IMG/VR virus record: IMGVR_UViG_3300028191_000010
Coordinates: 1-21,844 of that record
Source of the DNA: a virus
Length of the DNA: 21,844 bases
Strand: one strand, 5' to 3'
The translations under genes were made by a program, and so were the position numbers. This document shows positions 1-6,119 of this stretch, piece after piece. The first letter of the stretch is position 1. Every line of letters begins with the position of its first letter. The notes under the pieces were generated by a model. The model was not told the origin of the DNA. It made no database searches and saw nothing but the letters and a program-made list of their open reading frames with translations.

Positions 1-1
1 T

Positions 2-265
2 TTTAAAAATAATAGATGGAAGGAACATAGGATTGATTTTGGAGTTGAGCAACCATTAGAAAATATCATACCAGCTAATTTTAATTATATTCTATGCCCT
101 GAAGGACTTTTACAACCAGAAGAAATGCATCCCAAGTATGGATTGCTATGGTTTAATGGAAATAGAATTGTTAATAAGAAAAAAGCTGAATTTATTGATA
201 TGACTTTTGAAAAGAAACTCCGCATAGTAATGCTTTTTCTATCATCAAGGCAAAATAAAAATTAA
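2..265 (+). CDS. C-terminal end of a phage protein, possibly PDDEXK/MmcB-like (partial)
   Basis: An open frame enters from outside the window and stops with TAA at 263-265, giving 87 visible codons and no start. The visible part reads like the end of an MmcB/VRR-NUC type PDDEXK fold: a strand ending in YILCPEGL, then P-E-E-x-H-P-K-Y-G-L-L, a strand, and a run of lysines before a final helix. In that family the P..YGLL segment follows the catalytic strands, which would lie upstream of the window. This is a pattern match from memory, so the nuclease label is tentative. The gene ends 11 nt before the next start and is probably co-transcribed with it. Confidence 0.5.
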   Translation, partial: FKNNRWKEHRIDFGVEQPLENIIPANFNYILCPEGLLQPEEMHPKYGLLWFNGNRIVNKKKAEFIDMTFEKKLRIVMLFLSSRQNKN

Positions 266-276
266 TAAATAAAAAC

Positions 277-540
277 ATGAGTGAATATATTAAAAAGCCA
301 ACTCAAGAGCAAAGGATATTAGATATTTTAATAGAGGCACAAAAGGATTTGAATGGGGGATGGGTAGATGGGATGGTATTTTTAAGATTAATACCAAGAC
401 CGATCACTCAATATCATGCTCGAATCTGGGGACTTCAAAAACAAGGGTACAAGATAGAAGGCAGGTGGGTGTTTGGTAAACGGTGGAAAGAGTATAAATT
501 GGTGGTTGAGCCAGAACAAAAGGCATTTGACATACATTAA
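277..540 (+). CDS. Small helix-turn-helix protein (HTH_39-like)
   Basis: An 87-residue protein. Its middle has the pattern ITQYHARIWGLQKQGYKIE, typical of the short phage winged-helix family HTH_39 (PF14090), in which ITQ..ARI..L...G..I forms the recognition helix and wing entry. The N-terminus (TQEQRILDIL) fits helix 1. Such proteins are usually predicted DNA-binding regulators of phage early or accessory genes. The start is preceded by an A/T leader (ATTAATAAATAAAAAC) without a Shine-Dalgarno sequence. The last codons overlap the -35 box of the strong promoter at 527-555. It could therefore be the factor that binds the palindrome over that promoter, but that is inference from proximity only. 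Confidence 0.75.
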   Translation: MSEYIKKPTQEQRILDILIEAQKDLNGGWVDGMVFLRLIPRPITQYHARIWGLQKQGYKIEGRWVFGKRWKEYKLVVEPEQKAFDIH

Positions 541-555
541 GACCTTTGTTATAAT
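527..555 (+). promoter_or_regulatory. Consensus sigma70 promoter P1
   Basis: A perfect -35 box TTGACA (527-532) and a perfect -10 box TATAAT (550-555) are separated by 17 nt, and TG at 547-548 gives an extended -10 (TGTTATAAT). Transcription should begin near 561-563. It would read the structured leader and the HNH-type gene starting at 644, then the accessory genes. The -35 lies in the 3' end of the preceding HTH gene. Confidence 0.85.
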
Positions 556-573
556 GGGTATAACAATTAGGTC
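541..573. promoter_or_regulatory. Palindromic operator over the P1 -10 box
   Basis: Half-sites TTGTTATA (546-553) and TATAACAA (559-566) form a perfect 8-bp dyad around ATGGG. Outer arms GACCT (541-545) and AGGTC (569-573) extend it after a 2-nt offset. Most of it lies upstream of the predicted start site, so it cannot act as an RNA hairpin. It is placed to let a dimeric repressor block RNA polymerase. A weaker version sits at the same place in promoter P2 (6011-6031). Confidence 0.6.
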
Positions 574-640
574 GTTTAAATAACTTGGGTATAGAATGCG
601 GGGTACGACTTCCAAGTTATGCCTCGCATTTTGTATTAAT
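571..640 (+). promoter_or_regulatory. Structured 5' leader of P1 with terminator-like hairpin
   Basis: In the transcript from P1, 593-605 can pair with 620-632: 13 continuous pairs, three of them G-U, with a 14-nt loop. This is followed by TTTTGTATT, the look of an intrinsic terminator. A second helix, TAACTTGG (581-588) with CCAAGTTA (612-619), uses the loop of the first. GTCGT (571-575) can also pair with ACGAC (605-609). With no linker between 619 and 620 the two main helices probably exclude each other, which suggests an attenuator or RNA switch. The next start codon is 11 nt past the hairpin. Confidence 0.55.
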
Positions 641-643
641 TAT

Positions 644-1045
644 ATGCCATACAAAAATATAGAAGATAGGAAAAAGAATGCTAAAAAATATTATCAATTA
701 CATAAAGAGCAAGAAAAGAGGAGAGTGAAGAAGTATAAACAATCTCCAGAAGGGAAGGCAGTCAAAAAGGAAATAGATAGAAGATATCATCGATCTTCTA
801 AGGGGAAAGAAATGAAGAGAAAGGGGAATGCAAAACGAAGGCAATTTGGTTTTATCCCTCTCAATAAACCTTTTGAAGGAGCAGAAGGACATCATATAGA
901 TTCCCAAAGAATTATCTATATTCCTGAGGGGATACATCGTAGTGTATGGCATAGCATTACTTCAGGTGTTGGGATGGACAAGATTAATAAATTAGCACTT
1001 GAGTATTATGATAGGCAAGTAAAAATAAAGGTCGAATCAAATTAA
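644..1045 (+). CDS. HNH-like endonuclease
   Basis: A 133-residue protein. The first 65 residues are highly basic (RKKNAKKYY, RRVKKYK, KGKEMKRK). The C-terminal part carries the His-Me finger-like signature E-G-H-H-I-D at 81-86, then IIYIPEGIHRSVWH (91-103) and GVGMDKINKLALEYY. This matches a recurrent small phage and archaeal HNH-like family in which HH...H...H supply the catalytic and metal ligands. I start at 644 because it follows an A/T leader and begins ATGCC. The in-frame ATG at 596 lies inside the leader hairpin and would add an unlikely N-terminus. The 3' end contains one GGTCGA motif. Likely role: nicking or cleaving DNA in recombination, homing or packaging. Confidence 0.7.
   Translation: MPYKNIEDRKKNAKKYYQLHKEQEKRRVKKYKQSPEGKAVKKEIDRRYHRSSKGKEMKRKGNAKRRQFGFIPLNKPFEGAEGHHIDSQRIIYIPEGIHRSVWHSITSGVGMDKINKLALEYYDRQVKIKVESN
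1030..1035 (+). promoter_or_regulatory. GGTCGA motif before the KH gene
   Basis: AAAGGTCGA lies inside the last codons of the HNH gene (frame AAG GTC GAA), 29 nt before the ATG at 1065. The stretch between is almost purely A/T. Member of the eight-copy set described in the findings. Confidence 0.5.
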
Positions 1046-1064
1046 CAAATAAAAAGATAAAAAA

Positions 1065-1376
1065 ATGGACAAAGAAGGAATACAAGAATTATTAGAATCA
1101 ATTCTCAAAGCAATGGTTGAAAAGCCAGAAGACGTAAAAGTGACACAGACAGTGGACGATATGGGAGTATTACTATCAGTTGAATTAGGAGAGGGAGATG
1201 CAGGATTAGTGATTGGAAGAGGTGGCAAAACCATCAACGCCATTAGACTAATCATTAACGCAATTGGAATGCAGAATAAAGCTAAGATAAATATAAAGCT
1301 CCTAGTTCCTGAAATGCCAAGAGAAGGGCGTGAGAGGATACCATACGGGAAGAGGAAATTTGATACAGAAATATAA
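1065..1376 (+). CDS. KhpA-like KH-domain RNA-binding protein
   Basis: A 103-residue protein. Residues 5-30 (IQELLESILKAMVEKPEDVKVTQ) match the KhpA/YlqC start. The KH signature follows as LVIGRGGKTINAIRLIINAIG, with the GxxG loop G51-R-G-G54 that contacts RNA, then strand INIKLLVPE. A basic 20-residue tail makes it longer than the usual KhpA of about 76-80 residues. Cellular KhpA binds single-stranded RNA, usually with KhpB, and affects envelope growth and sRNA function. The phrase V-D-D/E-M-G-V-L-L just before the KH core is, from memory, characteristic of Patescibacteria KH proteins. That suggests a gene taken from the host and gives the best host clue here. A KH protein next to RNA-like leader elements may be meaningful, but that link is inference. 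Confidence 0.85.
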   Translation: MDKEGIQELLESILKAMVEKPEDVKVTQTVDDMGVLLSVELGEGDAGLVIGRGGKTINAIRLIINAIGMQNKAKINIKLLVPEMPREGRERIPYGKRKFDTEI

Positions 1377-1381
1377 GGGAG

Positions 1382-1669
1382 ATGAACAAGAGCGAAACAA
1401 TTGCATATAATGAGTTGAAAAGAGAGGGATATTTGGTAGAGAAGCCAAGACGAAGTCAATGGCAACCTCAGGATTTCTTTTATGCTTGGGATTTTATTGC
1501 CTTAAGTAGTAAACATATTAGATTTATCCAGGTCTCATCTAAATATCTCTCTCAGCGCTCAAGAGAAGATCAGAAACGAATGAGAGAATTTCCAAATCCT
1601 CCAAATACTCAAAAGGAATATTGGAGGTGGAAAGCAAAAGACAAAACATTTATCAAAGAAATTTTATGA
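1382..1669 (+). CDS. PDDEXK-like small nuclease (tentative)
   Basis: A 95-residue protein. E5 in the first helix, then QDFFYAWDFIAL (D37) and RFIQVSSK (49-54) give an E...D...QVxxK layout like small VRR-NUC or Holliday-resolvase-type PDDEXK folds. The C-terminus has FPNPPNTQKEYWRWK, a segment I associate with phage proteins of this type. The canonical (E/Q)xK is not exact, because Q50 is followed by V-S, so activity is uncertain. GGGAG directly abuts the start, too close for a normal Shine-Dalgarno. The stop overlaps the next start as ATGA (1666-1669), so the pair is translationally coupled. Confidence 0.55.
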   Translation: MNKSETIAYNELKREGYLVEKPRRSQWQPQDFFYAWDFIALSSKHIRFIQVSSKYLSQRSREDQKRMREFPNPPNTQKEYWRWKAKDKTFIKEIL

Positions 1670-1914
1670 ATTATTATTTAATATCATTAGCAGAAGCATT
1701 TGTGGATCTATATACTAGGATACAAAAACAAATTGCCGAAACGATGTGGACGATTGAAAGAATTAAACCAATGAGTCAAAAGGAAGTAGAAAAGTTTCAG
1801 GGGAAGACAGTTAAAAAGAAATTATTGATGGAGGATCTTCAGAAAGAATTAGAAGAGAGGAAGGGAAATTTAAAAGTCGTCTTAAAATTAATAAATGAAT
1901 ATGATACCAAATAG
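1666..1914 (+). CDS. Small coiled-coil phage protein, unknown function
   Basis: An 82-residue protein. I choose the ATG at 1666 because it overlaps the previous stop as ATGA. An upstream in-frame ATG at 1621 would overlap the nuclease-like gene by 49 nt. The sequence is mostly helical and charged: LAEAFVDLYTRIQKQIAETMWTIERI, then KKLLMEDLQKELEERKGNLKVVLKLI. This is consistent with a two-helix coiled coil. There is no recognisable catalytic motif. It overlaps the next gene by 20 nt. Confidence 0.6.
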   Translation: MNYYLISLAEAFVDLYTRIQKQIAETMWTIERIKPMSQKEVEKFQGKTVKKKLLMEDLQKELEERKGNLKVVLKLINEYDTK

Positions 1915-2218
1915 ACTTAAAGTTCTTTTAGCAGAATACTCAGTTTTTTATGCAAGTTCTATTAGGACTGAAGGATTAATATTATCGTTAGAAAAATTAC
2001 CTTCGGTTATGATTTTAAAAGAGGGTGAAATGGTTGCATCAGCTACGGGTATGCCTACAGTAAGAAACAAAACGGTCGAGATGAGATTAAAAGAGTTGAG
2101 AATAGAATATGCAATTTTTGGTGCCAGGCTTGAGACAGCTAAAGAAATGATAGAGAAGGAGCAGGGGGGAAAAGAAACATTAAAAGAATGGGTATGGGAA
2201 GAAACAAAAAATGAATAA
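1895..2218 (+). CDS. Small phage protein, unknown function
   Basis: A 107-residue protein that starts inside the end of the preceding gene after an A/T leader. The ATG at 1901 is an alternative start. The N-terminal half has hydrophobic helices (LKVLLAEYSVFYASS, LILSLEKLP) and the C-terminal half is a charged helix (VEMRLKELRIEYAIFGARLETAKEMIEKEQ). No family is recognised. A GGTCGA at 2074 falls inside the gene, far from any start, and is probably chance. Confidence 0.55.
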   Translation: MNMIPNRLKVLLAEYSVFYASSIRTEGLILSLEKLPSVMILKEGEMVASATGMPTVRNKTVEMRLKELRIEYAIFGARLETAKEMIEKEQGGKETLKEWVWEETKNE

Positions 2219-2226
2219 AAAATAAT

Positions 2227-2424
2227 ATGAGATGTCCAAGATGCAGTGGTTTTATGAGTTTACGGAGACACGCGGAGATTACAAATAAACAGTTAGATCA
2301 GCCATATTATTTTATTAAGTGGTGGTTTTGTAAAAAATGCGGGTATATATTACATAGAGAAAAGTGGAAAGTTTGGAGGACAAGAAATATAAGAAGATGG
2401 CATTTATCAAAAGGAAACGCATAA
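2227..2424 (+). CDS. Small zinc-ribbon protein
   Basis: A 65-residue protein with two CxxC knuckles, C3-P-R-C6 and C35-K-K-C38, separated by about 28 residues that include a beta-like WW segment. This is a typical zinc-ribbon layout. The C-terminal third is very basic and tryptophan-rich (REKWKVWRTRNIRRWHL), suited to nucleic-acid binding. Zinc ribbons this small in phages are often host-transcription or replication accessories, but nothing here fixes the role. It begins 9 nt after the previous stop. Confidence 0.65.
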   Translation: MRCPRCSGFMSLRRHAEITNKQLDQPYYFIKWWFCKKCGYILHREKWKVWRTRNIRRWHLSKGNA

Positions 2425-2442
2425 TTTAATTTTCTTTATTAG

Positions 2443-2673
2443 ATGAATAAGAAACAAATCAAACAAAAGATACAGATGGAGAGAGGAGCATTTGAAAATG
2501 AAAGGAGAAAAAACTTTCTTCATCTGAAAAATACAGGGAAATACGATAGTCATTTTATGCAGAGGATAAAAAAGATGGCAAAGGTCGATTCAATTGTTAG
2601 GCATTTGAATTGGTATCAGAGGATTTATATTTTTATAAGATTAATGTTAAAAAGATTATGGAGGAGAAAATAA
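2443..2673 (+). CDS. Small basic protein, unknown function
   Basis: A 76-residue protein, strongly basic (KKQIKQKIQMERGAF, RIKKMAK), ending in a hydrophobic-then-basic stretch YQRIYIFIRLMLKRLWRRK. That tail could be a short amphipathic or membrane-associating helix. No family is recognised. Its end overlaps the start of the next gene by 16 nt. The codons for KVDSI (2582-2594) share a 14-nt identity with the end of the tail-fibre gene near 18340, which also contains GGTCGA. Confidence 0.5.
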   Translation: MNKKQIKQKIQMERGAFENERRKNFLHLKNTGKYDSHFMQRIKKMAKVDSIVRHLNWYQRIYIFIRLMLKRLWRRK

Positions 2674-3995
2674 AAATAGTAAGAGTTAAAATAGATCAAT
2701 TAAAGGATGCAGAATATAATCCTCGTGTTGCTACCGATAAAGAGAAGGAGGATCTAAAAGAATCATTAAAGAAGTTTGGGTTTGTAGAACCGATCGTAGT
2801 TAATTCTGCGCCGGGAAGAAAAGATGTTATAATAGGAGGACATTTTAGAGTTAGGGTAGCAAAGGAGATGGGGATAGAAGAAGTCCCGGTGGTCTATATT
2901 AATATTTCAGATTTAGAAAAGGAAAAGGAATTAAACTTAAGATTAAATAAAAACTTAGGGCAGTGGGACTTAGGATTGTTAAAAAACTTTGATGAGGATT
3001 TTTTAAAGAACGTGGGATTTGAAGATGAGGAATTGGATCATATCTTTGGACTAGAGATGGCAGAGGAATTTGATGAAGAGAAAGAATTAGCAAAAGCAAT
3101 AAAAGATCCAAGAGGAATAAAGACAGGAGATATTTGGAAATTAGGAGAGCATAGATTAATCATTGGAGATTGTACTAAGCGGGAGGTTTGGGAGAAATTA
3201 TTAGGAGAAGAAAGATTTGATTTTATGTTCACAGATCCTCCATATCGATTAGCATATTGTAAAAAGAGAACGAGGAAAGTTAAAACAAAAGAAGGATTCA
3301 AAACTAAAAGGGAAAGGGAATATCAAAGTGTAGGAGAAACTGATAAGAAAGGAAAGCCAAAAGGATTTGGTGCAAAGCAGGATAGAATTTACGATGGGAT
3401 AATGATTAGGGGCGTGCCAGAATATAATGTATGGTTGTCGATAGCAAATGAATTTCAGAATCCAATTGGAGCGAATGTAATGGTATTTGAAAACTGGAAG
3501 AATATTCATGATCTATGGGAGGCAATAGAAAAGTATTGGAAGATTAAAAATATAATCATTTGGCATCTACCAAATAGAAGACAAGGATTTGCAGCAAGAC
3601 ATCAATTCTTTTCAAAGTTTGATATGGCGCCGTTAGCTGATAAAGGAAAAGCACCAATGAATGAACAGCCTGAGGTAGAGCTTGAGGAATATCTAAAAGA
3701 GAAAGGTCAGAAATTATTAGATACATATGAAATAATAATTTATGGAAAGAAAGAAAAGAGTGAGTGGAATAGAAAGAGTCGTTATTTTAAAGGAAGTAAA
3801 TGGGGAGAAGTTTCGGATCACATAACATGGACCGCAAGTTCGGAAGCATCGACAGGACAAAACTTAGTGTTCGGTACAAAGCCAGTGCAGATATTAATTC
3901 CATATGTTAAAATATTAAGTCAAAGAGGAGGAGCAGAAGTGATTCTGAATAGGTTTGAGAGATTCACAGGAATTAAGGCAATAAAACTCAATTGA
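2658..3995 (+). CDS. ParB-domain/DNA methyltransferase fusion lacking SAM motif I
   Basis: A 445-residue protein. Residues 5-95 form a ParB/sulfiredoxin-like domain (QLKDAEYNPR, FGFVEPIVVN, IIGGHFRVRVAKEMG). After a linker, GDIWKLGEHRLIIGDCT (157-173) and TDPPY (192-196) mark a beta-class N4-cytosine/N6-adenine DNA methyltransferase, with DPPY as catalytic motif IV. Near the C-terminus GTKPVQILIPYVKILS is motif X. The expected DPFxGxG SAM-binding motif I and the following ExD strand should come next. Instead the text jumps from SQRGG to AEVILNRFERFTG, the usual last helix, so about 35 residues appear missing in frame near 3930-3936. The enzyme may be inactive or a DNA-binding relic. I start at 2658 (MEEKIKIV), where ParB homology begins. 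ParB-MTase fusions next to terminase genes are common in phages. Confidence 0.85.
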   Translation: MEEKIKIVRVKIDQLKDAEYNPRVATDKEKEDLKESLKKFGFVEPIVVNSAPGRKDVIIGGHFRVRVAKEMGIEEVPVVYINISDLEKEKELNLRLNKNLGQWDLGLLKNFDEDFLKNVGFEDEELDHIFGLEMAEEFDEEKELAKAIKDPRGIKTGDIWKLGEHRLIIGDCTKREVWEKLLGEERFDFMFTDPPYRLAYCKKRTRKVKTKEGFKTKREREYQSVGETDKKGKPKGFGAKQDRIYDGIMIRGVPEYNVWLSIANEFQNPIGANVMVFENWKNIHDLWEAIEKYWKIKNIIIWHLPNRRQGFAARHQFFSKFDMAPLADKGKAPMNEQPEVELEEYLKEKGQKLLDTYEIIIYGKKEKSEWNRKSRYFKGSKWGEVSDHITWTASSEASTGQNLVFGTKPVQILIPYVKILSQRGGAEVILNRFERFTGIKAIKLN

Positions 3996-4063
3996 GAGCA
4001 AGAGAGGACAACCAGAATCAACCGTGTGAGGTTTTTAAAAGATAGTAGAGTAAATAATCAACT

Positions 4064-4522
4064 ATGATAAAAGAACCGAGAAAAACCGTTAAGAAACCGA
4101 TAAAAAGAGATAAAGGGGGGAAGTTTGTAGATGGGACAGCACCAGGGCCAGGGAGAACCCAAGGCTCTTTAGATTTTAATACTATCTTCGAGGAAGCGGT
4201 TAAAAAAGTAGCGGGTAAACTTAATATTAAACCAGAAAATGTTGATGTTGAAGTTCTAACGAAAGGAATTGCTTTAGCATTAGGAGGAAGTTATAATTTC
4301 TGGAAGGAGATACTAGAAAGGAGATATGGAAAAGTTAAAGAAGTACTGGAAGTGTCAGAAGTAATAAAAGACGAGCAAGGGATAGATGTCGATCCAGCAT
4401 TAAAAAAAGCAATTAAAGTTTATGAAGACGAACTTAAAAAACAAGAATATAGAAAAGAAGATGATAGCAAACAGCGTCTACGTGTGGATAAAAAAGAAAA
4501 GGATAAGAAACGAAAAAAATGA
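4064..4522 (+). CDS. terS: Terminase small subunit-like protein (TerS)
   Basis: A 152-residue protein directly upstream of TerL. The N-terminus has KGGKFVDGTAPGPGRTQGSLDFNTIFEEAVKKVA, the GxF..G..pGPGR.kGS pattern of DUF5681-like phage proteins that occupy the TerS position. The central helices (ILERRYGKVKEVLEV) resemble the oligomerisation and DNA-binding part. The C-terminus is a highly charged Lys/Glu tail. TerS recognises the phage genome and feeds it to TerL. The last 101 nt overlap the TerL frame. The gene ends CGA-AAA-AAA-TGA, a run of seven A at 4513-4519. The gap at 3996-4063 has no gene and no strong fold. Confidence 0.65.
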   Translation: MIKEPRKTVKKPIKRDKGGKFVDGTAPGPGRTQGSLDFNTIFEEAVKKVAGKLNIKPENVDVEVLTKGIALALGGSYNFWKEILERRYGKVKEVLEVSEVIKDEQGIDVDPALKKAIKVYEDELKKQEYRKEDDSKQRLRVDKKEKDKKRKK

Positions 4523-5984
4523 ACTGATTGAATTTACTCATCATCGGTTTTTATTAGATATTTATACTGATGATAGTAAAGAGATTGTGGTAAGAAAAGG
4601 AGCGCAGAGCGGAGGAACTACATGGGCTATTTTAAGTGAGATACATGATGCAATGTATTTAGGAATAAACCAGATACATACGATGCCAACAGTTTCGGAT
4701 GTTCAGAAGCTGGTGCCAAGCAAAGTGAATCAGATGATTAAGATGAATCCTTGTATTAGAGAAACGATGAATAAGGGAGATGTCGATGCAGTAACTCAGA
4801 AACAGATAGGCAAATCGTTTCTTTATTTTAGAGGAACATTTATGGAGAGGGAAGCGATAATGTTAACGAGTGATAAGAATTTCTATGATGAGGTAGACAA
4901 AAGCAACCAACAAGTAATTAAAGATTATTCATCACGACTCGGATATTCTAAACTAGGAAGAAAAATATATATTAGCACGCCGACAGTTCCCGATTTCGGA
5001 ATTGATAAATTATGGAATAATTCAGATCAAAAGTATTGGAGGTTTAATTGTCCTCATTGTGGATTTGAGCAACATATGGAATGGGAAAAGAACGTTGATT
5101 TTGATAGAGAAATATATGTTTGTCAGAAATGCCGCAAAGAATTAATCCCGGAAACAATTCAGGGAGGTGAATGGAAGGCGAGATATCCGGGTAGAGAAAT
5201 ATCTGGATATTGGATATCTCAAATGATGGTGACATGGAGGACGGCAAAAGATTTAATTAAAGAACAAGAAGATGCTGAAGACGAACAATACTTTTATAAT
5301 TTCATTTTAGGGTTGCCCTATCTTAATCCAGAAGACAGAATATCAGCGGGATTAATTTTAAAGAATTTAACAAATGAAAAAAGTAATGAAAGAGATTCGG
5401 CAATGGGAGTAGATGTTGGAGGAAAAGATTTGCATGTGATCGTTGGAAATAATAAAGGAATATTTGGAATAGCAATATTAAAAGATGAGCCGGGAAAAAC
5501 GAAGTGGCAAAGATTAGGAGAATTGATGGAAGTTTATGAAGTGCAGTATTGTGTAATCGATGGAATGTGGAATACAAACGAAGCCTATGAGTTCGCCGAA
5601 AAGTTTCCTTATAAAGTTTATTTGAATTGGTATAAGGAGGATCCAAAAAAAGTTAGGATTGTTAGATTTGCAGATGAAACAAAATTTACTGACAAGCCAG
5701 AGGATTTTGAAGAAGAGATAAAAGTATTATCTGATCGGAATAGAATTATTGATGCGCTGATTAGTGAATTAAGAAAAGGAAAATATAAATTCAATTTTCT
5801 ATCAGGCGATGATCGGATAACAGAATTAATAGAACACGTGCAAACAATGTATGCTCGTACCGTTACTGACAAGGTTGGTCAGGAAAGAAGAGAATGGGTG
5901 AGTACGACGAAGAGGGACCACTTGTTGCATGCATTAGTTTATTATAAAATAGCTTATGATAGAAAGATAAAAGATGAAAAATAG
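4422..5984 (+). CDS. terL: Terminase large subunit (GpA-type)
   Basis: A 520-residue protein, the ATPase-nuclease motor that packages DNA through the portal. From the ATG at 4422: the segment NELIEFTHHRFLLDIYTDDSKEI leads into a Walker A-like loop RKGAQSGGTTWA (58-69, a variant lacking the usual lysine). Walker B-like FYDEVD is at 154-159. GpA-type zinc cysteines are C210-PH-C213 and C234-QK-C237. RNase H-like nuclease acidic residues are MGVDVGG (D331), CVIDGM (D380) and KRDHLLHALVYYK (D499). The start at 4422 follows AATTAAAG like other genes here; 4461 is the alternative. The conserved N-terminus (VYVWIKKKRI) lies inside the TerS overlap, so TerL is translated from an overlapping start and does not need a frameshift. 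Confidence 0.9.
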   Translation: MKTNLKNKNIEKKMIANSVYVWIKKKRIRNEKNELIEFTHHRFLLDIYTDDSKEIVVRKGAQSGGTTWAILSEIHDAMYLGINQIHTMPTVSDVQKLVPSKVNQMIKMNPCIRETMNKGDVDAVTQKQIGKSFLYFRGTFMEREAIMLTSDKNFYDEVDKSNQQVIKDYSSRLGYSKLGRKIYISTPTVPDFGIDKLWNNSDQKYWRFNCPHCGFEQHMEWEKNVDFDREIYVCQKCRKELIPETIQGGEWKARYPGREISGYWISQMMVTWRTAKDLIKEQEDAEDEQYFYNFILGLPYLNPEDRISAGLILKNLTNEKSNERDSAMGVDVGGKDLHVIVGNNKGIFGIAILKDEPGKTKWQRLGELMEVYEVQYCVIDGMWNTNEAYEFAEKFPYKVYLNWYKEDPKKVRIVRFADETKFTDKPEDFEEEIKVLSDRNRIIDALISELRKGKYKFNFLSGDDRITELIEHVQTMYARTVTDKVGQERREWVSTTKRDHLLHALVYYKIAYDRKIKDEK

Positions 5985-5992
5985 AAAAGGGC

Positions 5993-6020
5993 TTGACAGG
6001 GTTTATATATTTGCTATAAT
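5993..6020 (+). promoter_or_regulatory. Consensus sigma70 promoter P2 before the portal gene
   Basis: Perfect TTGACA (5993-5998) and perfect TATAAT (6015-6020), spaced 16 nt, with TG before the -10 (TTGCTATAAT). It starts nine nt after the TerL stop. It should drive the leader hairpin, portal and downstream head genes. From the -12 region to about +5 it matches P1 at 15 of 21 positions, including AACAA at the far edge (6027-6031). Confidence 0.85.
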
Positions 6021-6041
6021 TGTAGGAACAAAAAAATAAAT

Positions 6042-6119
6042 AACAGAGGGATTAGTATTCTTCAATATCTCGTGCGGTTGGCAGGAAGGGATATGACGAA
6101 CATTAATCTCTATTTTTTT
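6042..6119 (+). ncRNA. Long leader stem-loop with U-tract: attenuator or small RNA
   Basis: GATTAGTATTC (6050-6060) pairs with GAACATTAATC (6098-6108): ten pairs with one G-U, plus one mismatch. Stacked inside it, ATATCTC (6065-6071) pairs with GGGATAT (6088-6094). An apical TGC/GCA (6073-6075, 6081-6083) closes a GGTTG loop. TCTATTTTTTT follows at once. The element sits wholly between promoter P2 and the portal ATG at 6133. It is either a terminator that must be read through or the end of a short RNA of about 90 nt. It matches no RNA family that I recognise. Confidence 0.6.

Noticed and set aside
388-615. Many antisense open frames over the whole window (e.g. 388-615, 9756-10163, 19654-20139, 21253-21738)
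   Set aside because: They mirror strong + strand genes, have skewed Ser/Leu/Phe/Ile composition typical of the complement of Lys/Glu-rich genes, and lack leaders like those of the real genes.
571-632. tRNA-like gene in the P1 leader
   Set aside because: Several short stems and a GGTACGACTTCC segment resemble tRNA arms, but no acceptor stem, no proper T-loop (TTCRA) and no anticodon arm of 5+7+5 can be drawn.
581-632. True H-type pseudoknot in the P1 leader
   Set aside because: The two helices interleave, but zero linker remains between 619 and 620 to cross an 8-bp helix. Alternative pairing is more reasonable.
596-643. Upstream start for the HNH-like gene at 596
   Set aside because: It lies within the leader hairpin. 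Its 16 additional codons (MRGTTSKLCLAF...) do not resemble the basic N-terminus that follows, and the ATGCC at 644 has the usual A/T leader.
3996-4063. cos/pac-like packaging site just before TerS
   Set aside because: The position is right but only a 4-bp AACC/GGTT stem and short purine runs are visible, which is not enough to call a site.
4513-4527. -1 frameshift on the A7 run from TerS into TerL
   Set aside because: The -1 frame meets TGA after two codons. TerL is in the +1 frame and has its own upstream starts and conserved N-terminus.
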